A DNA stretch of 64,000 nt from CAVUXJ01 sp963814975 (lineage in GTDB: Bacteria > Acidobacteriota > Vicinamibacteria > Vicinamibacterales > CAVVIG01), in contig CAWFFB010000023.1 of NCBI GenBank assembly GCA_963814975.1, positions 12,653 to 76,652 of the forward strand, given 5' to 3'. The translations under genes and the position numbers were made by a program. Positions 36,910 through 44,541 of this stretch are shown piece by piece. Numbering within the stretch: position 1 is the stretch's first letter; every line of letters begins with the position of its first letter. The notes under the pieces are model-generated. The model was not told where the DNA came from, ran no database searches, and saw nothing but the letters and a program-made list of their open reading frames with translations.

Positions 36910-37595
36910 GGCTGCAGCTCGGGAGCAAATGCGTACGGCGGCCAGGGCCCGCTGGCAATCACCCGAAGCCCCAGCGCCGCTGCGTGGCGTTTCAGGGCGG
37001 CGCGATACACGCGTGCCTTGCCTCGCGGGATGAGATGGTAAGCCGTCAGGAGTAGTGGCCCTGCGTCATGACGCGAGATCCGTTCGGCGGTGACGACGTG
37101 GGCGAGCGCCGCGGTGAGCGGTTCGAGCTCGGGCGCCGACCGGGCGCGCGCCTGGGCGCGTGCCAGCCGGCTCAGGTAGCTCGTGCCGGGATGGTCGCCC
37201 GTGTCCGGTTCACGTGAGAGCGGCGGCAACGCGTCGGCGACGGCGGCCCTGCCGCCGAAAAGTCTCAGCGTCATCTGCTCGCGCCGTTCAACGAGGCTGA
37301 GAGCCGACTTGAGCTCGGCGGACCAGGTTTCCAGCAGCGCGGTCAACGAGCGATCCGTATCGACGACGGTGCCGAACCTGGCCGGTAGAATTGCGGACAC
37401 ACTCCGAGCGATCCGGCGCACGACCGCGTCATGTTTCCGAAGCGCACGTTCCGTCGGCGCGGGTCGCTCCTCGCAGTTGGCGACAATCGCGGCCATGCCG
37501 CCACCGTTCACTGCGCGAAGTCCCGGGCGCGCGCCCGGTGAGAACGAGCTGTCGCGGACCCTCCGGCTGACGATCGCGTACACGTACAAAGGCAT
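36906..37595 (-). CDS. Gas vesicle GvpF/GvpL-family protein (third copy)
   Basis: 229 residues. It opens with the family's PLYVYAIV strand and ends with the diagnostic GPWPPYAF motif near the C-terminus. The middle contains ILPARFGTVVD, which corresponds to the PMRFGTV segment of GvpF/L. It is shorter and more diverged than the copy at 39086. GvpF/L proteins coat or accompany GvpA during nucleation of the shell. The gene lies between the gvpS/J-like gene and gvpK. Confidence 0.85.
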   Translation of the reverse strand: MPLYVYAIVSRRVRDSSFSPGARPGLRAVNGGGMAAIVANCEERPAPTERALRKHDAVVRRIARSVSAILPARFGTVVDTDRSLTALLETWSAELKSALSLVERREQMTLRLFGGRAAVADALPPLSREPDTGDHPGTSYLSRLARAQARARSAPELEPLTAALAHVVTAERISRHDAGPLLLTAYHLIPRGKARVYRAALKRHAAALGLRVIASGPWPPYAFAPELQP

Positions 37596-37599
37596 GCCT

Positions 37600-37690
37600 G
37601 ATCACTTGCAAGTCTGAAGTCTCGATCACGCTAGTTTCACAGTCTTCTGAGACTTGAGCGTTGAGACTTGAGCCCCCTGATTTCTGATTT
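37600..37690. repeat. Heptad repeats flanking and entering the gvpS/J-like gene
   Basis: AAGTCTGAAGTCTC at 37609-37623, then GAGACTTGAGCGTTGAGACTTGAG and a TGATTTC pair. The part from 37637 encodes the last 15 residues of the gvpS/J-like protein (SEIRGLKSQRSSLRRL). Confidence 0.65.
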
Positions 37691-37939
37691 CCGTCGTCGC
37701 TTCGGTGCCATGACGGGCGCGTCGCCGGATACGCGATCCGCCGCGCATATCAGGGCCAGAAGGCGCACGTAGATCAGATCGATGCCTGCCAGACCGAGTG
37801 TAACCTCGCCCGAGAGCACCACGCCCTTGTTCAGCACATGGTCAACCAGTTCGAGCAACGAGGGTTCGGCGTGCTCGAATATCTTGGTCGTTTGAGATTC
37901 CACGGTTTCCGGTGCGGGTCGCCGCAGGCGTGGTGTCAC
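37637..37939 (-). CDS. Gas vesicle GvpA/J/S-type small shell protein
   Basis: 100 residues. The GvpA-like core is residues 27-68: SLLELVDHVLNKGVVLSGEV followed by TLGLAGIDLIYVRLLALICA. The second half (LIYVRLLALI) resembles GvpJ/GvpS more than the main shell protein. By position between a gvpL-like and a gvpF/L gene, upstream of gvpK, it matches gvpS of actinobacterial clusters. The C-terminal tail is encoded by the heptad repeat. Likely a minor component that shapes the cone ends or starts assembly. Confidence 0.8.
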   Translation of the reverse strand: MTPRLRRPAPETVESQTTKIFEHAEPSLLELVDHVLNKGVVLSGEVTLGLAGIDLIYVRLLALICAADRVSGDAPVMAPKRRRKSEIRGLKSQRSSLRRL

Positions 37940-37943
37940 GTCT

Positions 37944-38767
37944 TCACGACTCGATGAAGTTATAGGGCGGCCATGGTCCCGTCAACTCGAGACCGAAGCC
38001 TTCGCCTTTCAGGTCGCGCGTCAGCCGCCGGGCGGCCGCTCGAAACGGCTCCACGCGCCCGGCAGCGACCAGAAAGGCCGCATCGAGCACGAGGCGCGAT
38101 CGCGTCTGCCCTTCCGCGACTGGAGAATGACGCCTGGCCTCGACCGCCTTCGAGCCAAGCGCCGCAAACGCAGCGTTGGCGCGAGACTCCGCCCGTGTGG
38201 TCTGTTCCCGGGCGGTATCCCGTGCTTGCTTCTTGGCCGCCAGGTAGCCAGTGCCGCTCGTCGCCGTCGTCGCCCGTCGTTCAGGTGCGGGTCGACTTGC
38301 GAGCCGGATGCGGACGCCCCATTCGCAGCGCCCGGCGACGCGGCGGATGATCCGATCGAGCTTGCGGCGATGCTGCCGGACGTACGCCACCGCCCGCTCG
38401 TCGCTCTCGAAGATCGTGAAGAGCTTCATCGGTACGACGGCCTGCGCCCTGATCCAGCGCTCCACGACCGATTCGTGCGCGATGGCGCACCGCGACACCC
38501 AGTCGAGATCCTGGAGGCCCCGGGCGATCGATGCCTCGCCGGTACCTGGGGCAGAGGCGCACTGCCCACGACGATCCACAGGCCGTCCCGGGCATCAAGG
38601 AGCCGCGGCTTCCCAAGGCCCGGCAGGCCGGAGGGTAGCCGCGCGATGCGGGGTGTGCGGGAGGCCTGGACGACGCAGTACACGTATGTGGCGGCCGCGC
38701 CCGTCCCGGCGCGACGCGCGCGGGCCGGGCGGCGCACGGCGGCGGGTTCAGTCCGGCTCGTCGTCAT
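37944..38767 (-). CDS. gvpL: Gas vesicle GvpF/GvpL-family protein (second copy, frame break)
   Basis: About 274 residues when joined. The N-terminal frame starts MTTSRTEPAAVRR and contains ATYVYCVVQAS, the family's first strand, and LWIVVGSAPL. Near 38548 the frame changes; the continuation carries GLQDLDWVSRCAIAHESVVERW, then VVPMKLFTIFESDERAVAYV (the PMRFGT-like segment) and ends with LTGPWPPYNFIES. The stop is four bases before the gvpS/J-like start. The gvpL symbol is by position after gvpG only. Confidence 0.82.
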
Positions 38768-39057
38768 CCGGGAAGTAGCACGTCTACGTCCGCGCCTGTC
38801 ACCTTGTAGCCGGAAGTCGACTCGGCGTCCGTGTCCTCCGTTCGTCGGCGCCGCGCCGCGCTGAGGTGCTTGAGGACGTCACGCTCGAGGTCGGCGTATT
38901 CGGCTTCCGTCAACTCGCCCGCCTCGAGCTGCATCTGCCCGTCGAGCAGGATCTCGCGCAGACGAGCTTCATCGTCCATCTCGGCGTCCGCCGCTTTCGC
39001 GACCTTGTCGAGCACGAACCGGAGCCCGCCGAAGAGGAGAGAATCGAGCAAGAACAC
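38764..39057 (-). CDS. gvpG: Gas vesicle protein GvpG
   Basis: 97 residues. The helical GvpG pattern is present: LLFGGLRFVLDKVAKAADAEM, then EARLREILLDGQMQLEAGELTEAEY ending in a basic tail (LSAARRRRTE). The acidic ELTEAEY turn is the family hallmark. Overlaps the next gvpL-like gene by four bases. GvpG interacts with GvpF in characterised systems, and here it directly follows a gvpF-like gene. Confidence 0.85.
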   Translation of the reverse strand: MFLLDSLLFGGLRFVLDKVAKAADAEMDDEARLREILLDGQMQLEAGELTEAEYADLERDVLKHLSAARRRRTEDTDAESTSGYKVTGADVDVLLPG

Positions 39058-39085
39058 GCCCAGGATATTACCGCTACTTGCCGGC

Positions 39086-39980
39086 TCATGCCCTCTCGAG
39101 TTTGAGACGGATGTTGACGAAGTTATAGGGCGGCCAGGGGCCCGTGTACTTGAATGTCAGCCGCTCGTGCTGGGCGGCCACCCGCTTGACGCGGCTGTCG
39201 AACGCGCGTTCCTTGTCTCTGGACACAAGGAACGCGCCGTTCAGAATCATCTTGTCGCCGATCGGGCTTGTTGACGCGAGCCGCGACGGCCACGTCCCGC
39301 AGGTTCTCGAGGATCCCCGACACGTAGTGTTCCGCCCAGCGCTCGAGTCCCGCTTCGATGAGCCGGCCGTACTGCATGCGTGCGAAGTAGGTGGATCCCT
39401 TCTGCGATCCGATCTCGCTCTTGAGCCGCCGGATGTCGTCGTCCTCTTCTTCGAGCTCGCGGATCACCGCGTCCCGGTCCCACAGGACTTTCAGCCCGAA
39501 CTCCAGCTTGTTCTGCATCTTCGACAGGACGTCGCCAAAGGCGTCGTAGGCCGACCGCAGCAGTTCGACGATGTCCTCGCGCGTCTTGAAGATCGTGCCG
39601 AACGACATCGGAATCACCGTGTGATCGCGCATCACCGTCTCGTTGACGTGCTCGTGCGCCAGAACGTTCTCCCGCGTCGAATCGAGCGCGCCGATGGGTA
39701 CGTCCGAGACGACGGCCGCGAGATCTTTGTAGTTCACGGTGTAGACATCGGCAACCTCGTCGGCGATGGTGCTCTGGCCCAGCTTCAAGGCCTTGTTCGA
39801 CCGGATGATGCAGTACACATACCGGCCGCGAGCCGGCGGCTGTGCCGCCGCCGGGACGGTGCGCGCCGGGCTTTCGCGACGGTTCGCCTGCGGCACGCCG
39901 TTGCCACGCGCCGGCGGCCGATCCTTTCTGGAAGTCTTCTTCTTGCCTGCCCTCTTGGCTGCGCCTGAAGGCTTACGCAT
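39086..39980 (-). CDS. gvpF: Gas vesicle protein GvpF/GvpL (first copy, frame break)
   Basis: About 297 residues. A basic, Pro/Ala-rich extension of 50 residues precedes RYVYCIIRSN. Typical GvpF/L segments follow: VYTVNYKDLAAVVSDVPIG, HEHVNETVMRDHTVIPMSFGT, KLEFGLKVLWD. The uninterrupted frame goes wrong after VAARVNKP near 39275. The other frame continues with NGAFLVSRDKERAFDSRV and ends TGPWPPYNFVNIRL, the diagnostic GvpF/L end, stopping at 39086. It overlaps the response regulator by eight bases. First gvp gene after the embedded two-component system. Confidence 0.88.
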
Positions 39981-40416
39981 GCGAAGGCCTCCGCCGCTGA
40001 TTTTTCTTCTGGAAGACCTTCAGCAGCCGCCGCACTTCACCGACGACCGCGTCGGGGAGACAGGGTTTGATGATGAACGCATCACAGCCGGCGTCTTTGG
40101 CGCTGGTCGAGACGCCGGGCAGCGCGTGCCCGGTAAGCGCGATGATCGGGATGTGCTTGGTCCGCTCGTCAAGCTTGATGCGCCGGGTCGCCTCCCATCC
40201 GTCCATTCCCGGCAACGACAGGTCCATGAGGATGATGTCGGGCGAAAGATCGGTCGCCTGTTGAACCGCATCGACGCCGTTGGCCGCCTCGGCGACGCGG
40301 AAGCCCGAGAACGTCAGATATTCCGCGTACATCTCGCGCGCGTCCTGGTAGTCGTCCACGACGAGTACGAGCGGAGCGGCGTCGTCCGGGGCGGGGGGCG
40401 TCTTGTCTGCGGTCAT
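39973..40416 (-). CDS. Single-domain response regulator inside the gas vesicle operon
   Basis: 147 residues from ATG 40416. The receiver is complete: acidic pair in VLVVDDYQD, phospho-acceptor Asp in IILMDLSLPGMDG, Thr in IALTGHA, Lys in FIIKPC. After the receiver only a basic tail remains (KKNQRRRPSHA). There is no DNA-binding or enzymatic output domain, so it should act by protein contact or as a phosphotransfer intermediate. The start overlaps the kinase stop (ATGA) and the end overlaps gvpF by eight bases. Confidence 0.9.
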   Translation of the reverse strand: MTADKTPPAPDDAAPLVLVVDDYQDAREMYAEYLTFSGFRVAEAANGVDAVQQATDLSPDIILMDLSLPGMDGWEATRRIKLDERTKHIPIIALTGHALPGVSTSAKDAGCDAFIIKPCLPDAVVGEVRRLLKVFQKKNQRRRPSHA

Positions 40417-42560
40417 TTGTGCAAGGAAGTGGCCACGACCAAGGTGAAGACGGAGCCGCGGCCGAGTTCGCTCTCCAAGTCGATCCTTCCACCAAGCATT
40501 CTCGCCAATCGGCGGCAAATCGACAAACCGAGACCGGTGCCGCCGTATGGCCGCGCCACGGTGTTGTCGACCTGGCGGAAGTCTTCGAAGATTTTCTCGC
40601 GATCCGCAGGGTTGATGCCGATGCCGGTATCGGCCACTGAGATCGCCACCGATTTGTTGCCGTCGCCGCGCTCGACGCTGATCGTGACGGAGCCTTTCGG
40701 CGTGAATTTCAGGGCATTGCTCAGGAGATTCAGCACGATCTGCTTGATCTTCTGCCGGTCGCTTCGAATCGGCCCCACCTTCGCCGAAACGTGGCTGCTC
40801 ACCGTGAGCTTCGCCCGCGCGATGATCGGATCCATTTCGGCAATGACTTCGGCGATGAGCTCGGGCAGCGTGAAACGCGCGAGCCGGAGCGGCATGCGTC
40901 CGGCCTCGATGCGCGTCAGGTCGAGAATCTCACTGATGATGCCGACCAGATGCCGGCCGTTCGAGCTGATCCGTTCGAGGCCCTTTTTCTGGCCGGCAGT
41001 GAGCGGGCCGGACACGCCGTCCAGCAGGAGACTCGTGTAGCCGAGAATGGCATTCAGCGGTGTCCGGAACTCGTGGGACATGTTGGCCAGGAACTGGGAC
41101 TTCAGGGCGGACGCCTGCTCGAGTTCCACAGCCTGACGGCGCAACAGCTCGTTCTGCCGCCCCAGTTCGGCCGTGGCCGAGACGACCTTGGCCTCCAGTT
41201 CGTCGGAGGCGCGCTTGACCTGCTCGTACAGCTGCGAGCGCTCCAGCGCTTCTGACCGATCGTGCAGAATCGTCACGACGGCGATCAGCTCGCCGAACTC
41301 CGACAGCACCTTGCCGGCGATGGCCTCGACCGGAAGCGCCGCACCGCTGACCACGTCGGTCAGCGACATTTCGCCGCGGCGCCGGATGTCGCCGCCCGCC
41401 GACAGCAGGCCGGAGATAAAAGACGAGAAATGGGCGTCGTTGGTCCGAACGCGACGCTGCGCCGATTCGTCCCCGCCGGGCCGCGCGTTGAAGAGCCGCT
41501 CGGCGGGCGGATTCATCAATGTGATCTTGCCCGCGTTGTCCGACACCATGATCGGATCGGCGACCGAATCGATGATCAAGTCGAGCCGATCGCGTTCCGC
41601 CCGCACCTCGGCTTCCGCCATGCGCATGCGGCGGTAGTTCTCGGCCAGTTCCTCGGTGGCCCGCCGGAGATCGGTGACGTTGCGGAGCACCGACACGATG
41701 CCGGTGCCCTCGCGGGGATCGTGGACAACCGTGCCGAGCAGTTCGAAGAGCAAATCCGAGCCGTCGGCCGGATCGACGAGCGGTAACTCCTGCGGCGCGA
41801 CTTCGGCGCTTCCCACGGCAATACGCCAGAGCGCGGCCGAGAGGAACATGTTGTTGAGCTCGACCGCCCTCCGCCGGCCTTCACTCTGTCCTGCGGCGTT
41901 CGAAAACAACAATTCGGCGGGCGCATTGGCGACGAGCAGGTGTCCCTGGGAGTTGGTGAGCAGCAGGGGATCTCCGACGGCGTTGATGATGGCGTGGAGC
42001 AGCGAACGCTCCCGGTGCAGCTGGCTTTCGTCTTCGGCCTGCGTCTGGCGGGCGCGAACGCTGCGCAGCCGCTTGGTCAGAACGTCCGCCGCCCACGTCA
42101 GATCGGCGGTCGGCTCCCCGCCGAACACCAGCAGCAGCAGTCCCTCGGCGGGACGGTCCGCCACTTTCGACGTTCCGAGCGGGAACGCCCAGTATCCTGA
42201 GCGTCCGAACGGATGTTCGGCGCGGGCGCGTTCGCTTTTCTCCTCGGACCGGCTTCGAAAGAATCGCGGCGCCCGCGCCCCCATCACCTGATTCCACGGT
42301 TCCGCCGTGTCACCCAGCCTTGCGGTCACTTTTTCGATCTGAGCCGGCGTGACACGGTAGCCACCCACCCCGATCAACTCGCCTCGTTCGACATCCGCGA
42401 GAGCGCAAATCGCGTGCGTGACGCCCGTATGCTCGCCCAGCCACGCCAGAGCCCGCTCCACACACCCCACCACATCGTCGGCGTCGAGCATCGCTTCAAG
42501 CAGTTCCAGCTTGGCCGTCGCATCGACGACGCGTGGCGCGTGTCCGGAAGCCGACCCCAT
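40413..42560 (-). CDS. Soluble sensor histidine kinase inside the gas vesicle operon
   Basis: 715 residues, no membrane segment. Residues 10-180 look like a GAF-type sensor (VTHAICALADVERGELIGVGGY). A PAS domain follows (AIINAVGDPLLLTNSQGHLLVANAPAELLF), then a second PAS (LIIDSVADPIMVSDNAGKITLMNPPAERLF), a coiled coil, HisKA with FLANMSHEFRTPLNAILGY (phospho-His near residue 495) and HATPase (NLLSNALKFTPKG, DTGIGI, GGTGLGLSICRRLA). The gene starts six bases after the gvpA stop and shares ATGA with the regulator. A cytoplasmic signal such as oxygen, redox state or a metabolite is likely; no heme- or flavin-binding residue can be assigned by eye. Confidence 0.92.
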   Translation of the reverse strand: MGSASGHAPRVVDATAKLELLEAMLDADDVVGCVERALAWLGEHTGVTHAICALADVERGELIGVGGYRVTPAQIEKVTARLGDTAEPWNQVMGARAPRFFRSRSEEKSERARAEHPFGRSGYWAFPLGTSKVADRPAEGLLLLVFGGEPTADLTWAADVLTKRLRSVRARQTQAEDESQLHRERSLLHAIINAVGDPLLLTNSQGHLLVANAPAELLFSNAAGQSEGRRRAVELNNMFLSAALWRIAVGSAEVAPQELPLVDPADGSDLLFELLGTVVHDPREGTGIVSVLRNVTDLRRATEELAENYRRMRMAEAEVRAERDRLDLIIDSVADPIMVSDNAGKITLMNPPAERLFNARPGGDESAQRRVRTNDAHFSSFISGLLSAGGDIRRRGEMSLTDVVSGAALPVEAIAGKVLSEFGELIAVVTILHDRSEALERSQLYEQVKRASDELEAKVVSATAELGRQNELLRRQAVELEQASALKSQFLANMSHEFRTPLNAILGYTSLLLDGVSGPLTAGQKKGLERISSNGRHLVGIISEILDLTRIEAGRMPLRLARFTLPELIAEVIAEMDPIIARAKLTVSSHVSAKVGPIRSDRQKIKQIVLNLLSNALKFTPKGSVTISVERGDGNKSVAISVADTGIGINPADREKIFEDFRQVDNTVARPYGGTGLGLSICRRLARMLGGRIDLESELGRGSVFTLVVATSLHK

Positions 42561-42566
42561 GGGTAG

Positions 42567-42902
42567 TTAGGCCTGGCTGGAGGTCCGTTTGCGGGTTCTG
42601 ACCACTTTTCGGGTCCGGGTCGGGCCAAGCTGAGACCGCAGCGAGGCATTCTCCGACACGAGCTCGTCGTACGAACGCCCTTCGACAGTGGCGGGCCGAG
42701 AGATCGGACGCGAGGCGCTGACCGCCTCGGCATACTTGAGGTACGTATCGATCGATGCGACAACCACGCGGGCCTCGACGGTGATCAAGTCGATTCCCAC
42801 AAGCGACACGCGTACCCATGCGTCGATGACAATACCTTTGTCCAGGACGCGGTCGAGCACATCGACAAGACTCGAGCCCCCTGAGGCCCGTTCAATTGGC
42901 AT
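42567..42902 (-). CDS. gvpA: Major gas vesicle shell protein GvpA with C-terminal extension
   Basis: 111 residues. The canonical GvpA core is residues 10-62: SLVDVLDRVLDKGIVIDAW, VRVSLVGIDLITVEARVVV, ASIDTYLKYAEAV. Typical GvpA proteins end shortly after this. Here a 45-residue tail follows, with a coiled-coil-like piece (YDELVSENASLRSQL) and a basic end (RTRKVVRTRKRTSSQ). GvpA forms the ribbed protein shell that excludes water and holds gas. Only one clear gvpA is visible in the cluster. It lies 33 bases downstream of gvpJ. Confidence 0.94.
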   Translation of the reverse strand: MPIERASGGSSLVDVLDRVLDKGIVIDAWVRVSLVGIDLITVEARVVVASIDTYLKYAEAVSASRPISRPATVEGRSYDELVSENASLRSQLGPTRTRKVVRTRKRTSSQA

Positions 42903-42935
42903 CCTGCCCTCCTTGTAGCCTTCCCATCGCGCGCC

Positions 42936-43295
42936 CTATTCTCGCGCGGCGTTGCGCCGACGTCCGCGCACCGCGGGTCGCGGGCCAACGCGCGACGCAA
43001 TCTTCCTCTCCAGCAGGTGGATCCGCTTCCTCAACTCCTCGTTCTCGCGTGGGAGATGACTCAGGCGCCCGGAAGACAGGTTCCTGTCGTGTCTCCACCA
43101 GTCAAGGCCGATCTGCTCGGCCTTGTCGATCGAGCAGATCAGCAAGCGGATGCGAATCGTCAGCAGCTCGACTTCGGCCAGTGATACTTTGATGTCACCG
43201 GCGACGACCAGGCCTTTATCGAGTACTCGATCTAGCAGATCGACGAGGCTGGCTGAATGCGAGGAGGAACCGGGCAATAGAGGCGATGGGGGCAT
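42936..43295 (-). CDS. gvpJ: Gas vesicle protein GvpJ, first gene of the operon
   Basis: 119 residues from ATG 43295 (MPPSPLLPG); the longer frame adds 41 residues without family match. Core: SLVDLLDRVLDKGLVVAGDI, VSLAEVELLTIRIRLLICS, DKAEQIGLDWW, the last being typical of GvpJ rather than GvpA. The tail again has a coiled-coil segment (ENEELRKRIHLLERKI) and a basic end (RGRRRNAARE). First in the minus-strand operon, divergent from the methyltransferase gene at 43488. Confidence 0.88.
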   Translation of the reverse strand: MPPSPLLPGSSSHSASLVDLLDRVLDKGLVVAGDIKVSLAEVELLTIRIRLLICSIDKAEQIGLDWWRHDRNLSSGRLSHLPRENEELRKRIHLLERKIASRVGPRPAVRGRRRNAARE

Positions 43296-43487
43296 TCGTA
43301 TGATTCGATCCGCACGTTGAATTGCGGAAATTCGCCCGAAAGATGAGGCGTCGGAGTATATCCCGCTCACGACGGGGGAGCAAGCACGCGTGCCCGATCG
43401 AGGGGCCAACTCAGCCACAAACCTTCCTCGATCGACCGCGCGTTGATCGGTTAGACTTTCGAAATTATTTTAGCGAGGAGAGCGAAC
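43296..43487. other. Divergent promoter region of the gas vesicle operon
   Basis: 192 bases between gvpJ (minus) and the methyltransferase (plus). A plus-strand promoter is proposed at 43443-43471. I could not choose a convincing minus-strand -35/-10 pair for gvpJ. The regulatory site that would respond to the embedded two-component system is expected here if control is transcriptional. Confidence 0.4.
43443..43471 (+). promoter_or_regulatory. Candidate promoter for the exported methyltransferase
   Basis: TTGATC and TATTTT are spaced by 17 bases, 17 bases ahead of the GTG start, with GAGGAGAG as ribosome site between. Each box matches consensus at four positions. Confidence 0.4.
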
Positions 43488-44318
43488 GTGAACCTGAAGC
43501 GATCAGCGGTGCGGGCGTTGGCAGCGATCAGTTTCGCGGCGGTAGCCGCCGGCGCGGCCGACGCACAGGTCACCGGCGAGTTCCGACCCGAGGTCGGCCA
43601 GGCCGGCAAGGACGTGGTGTGGGTGCCGACGCCACTGGCACTGGTCGAGAAGATGCTGGACATGGCGAGGGTCACGCCGCAGGACTACGTCGTCGATCTC
43701 GGCTCCGGCGACGGGCGCAACATCATCGCCGCCGCCAGGCGCGGCGCGCGCGCGGTGGGCTTCGAATTCAACCCGGCGATGGTGGAGTTGTCGAGGCGCA
43801 CCGCCGCGAAGGAAGGCGTCAGCGAGAAGGCGTCGTTCGTCGAGGGCGACATGTTCGAGGCGGATTTCTCGCAGGCCTCCGTGCTGGCCTTGTTCCTCCT
43901 GCCCGACAATATGATGAAGCTGCAGGCGAAGTTCCTCGGCTTGAAACCCGGCTCGCGCATCGTCGGGAACACGTTCGGGTTCCAGGACTGGAGCCCGGAC
44001 GAGCAGGAAACCCTGACCACCGATTGCTCCTCGTGGTGCACCGCGCTGCTCTGGATCGTGCCGGCCAAAGTGGAAGGCACGTGGCAAAGCCCGCAGGGGG
44101 AGCTCACGCTGACGCAGCAATTTCAAATGCTGAGCGGTACCCTGAATGCTGGCGGCCGCAGCGGACCAATCGCCGGGGGACGTCTGCGCGGCGACCAAAT
44201 CAGCTTCACGGTGGCCGGGGCGGAGTATTCGGGCCGAGTGAATGGCGACACCATCGAGGGCACGGTGAAGTCGCAAAGCAGAACCGAGACCTGGAGAGCG
44301 ACGCGCGGGCCGCGTTAG
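43488..44318 (+). CDS. Exported class I SAM-methyltransferase-like protein
   Basis: 276 residues, GTG start with GAGGAGAG upstream. A clear signal peptide (ALAAISFAAVAAGAADAQ) precedes a Rossmann methyltransferase fold: motif I VVDLGSGDGRNIIAAARRG, acidic end of strand 2 in GFEFNP, FVEGDMFEADF, and LFLLPDNMMKL. The last 75 residues are a separate beta-rich domain (TWQSPQGELTLTQQFQML). The SAM-binding loop is intact although the protein should be outside the cytoplasm, where SAM is scarce. Substrate unknown. Its closeness to the gvp operon may be incidental. Confidence 0.78.
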   Translation: MNLKRSAVRALAAISFAAVAAGAADAQVTGEFRPEVGQAGKDVVWVPTPLALVEKMLDMARVTPQDYVVDLGSGDGRNIIAAARRGARAVGFEFNPAMVELSRRTAAKEGVSEKASFVEGDMFEADFSQASVLALFLLPDNMMKLQAKFLGLKPGSRIVGNTFGFQDWSPDEQETLTTDCSSWCTALLWIVPAKVEGTWQSPQGELTLTQQFQMLSGTLNAGGRSGPIAGGRLRGDQISFTVAGAEYSGRVNGDTIEGTVKSQSRTETWRATRGPR

Positions 44319-44471
44319 CGCTCATCACCCTTCGTCCAAGCCGTTCCACTCGTCCCCCGAAGCGACGTCCTCACACTTCGCGACCTGCCGCGTCCGCAGG
44401 TTCGCGAACTGTCGCGTTCCGCACGCTTGCACGTCCGCTCGGTTGGTAGCCGTGGTTCAGGAGTTGGCAGG

Positions 44472-44495
44472 CGGGAGGCCACAATGTGCCTCCCG
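44472..44495. terminator. Hairpin between convergent genes
   Basis: CGGGAGGC and GCCTCCCG form a perfect eight-base stem around CACAATGT. No T-run follows on either strand, so termination would be weak or factor-dependent. Lies between the methyltransferase and the CxxCH gene, in a 223-base gap otherwise without features. Confidence 0.45.
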
Positions 44496-44541
44496 ATGCA
44501 TAGGGGGTGATTTCCGTCCCGCAGGCTGCAGGACGAGGAAG

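Noticed and set aside
36481..43295. gvpN candidate within the cluster
   Set aside because: No frame shows a Walker A motif. The only ATP-binding protein is the histidine kinase.
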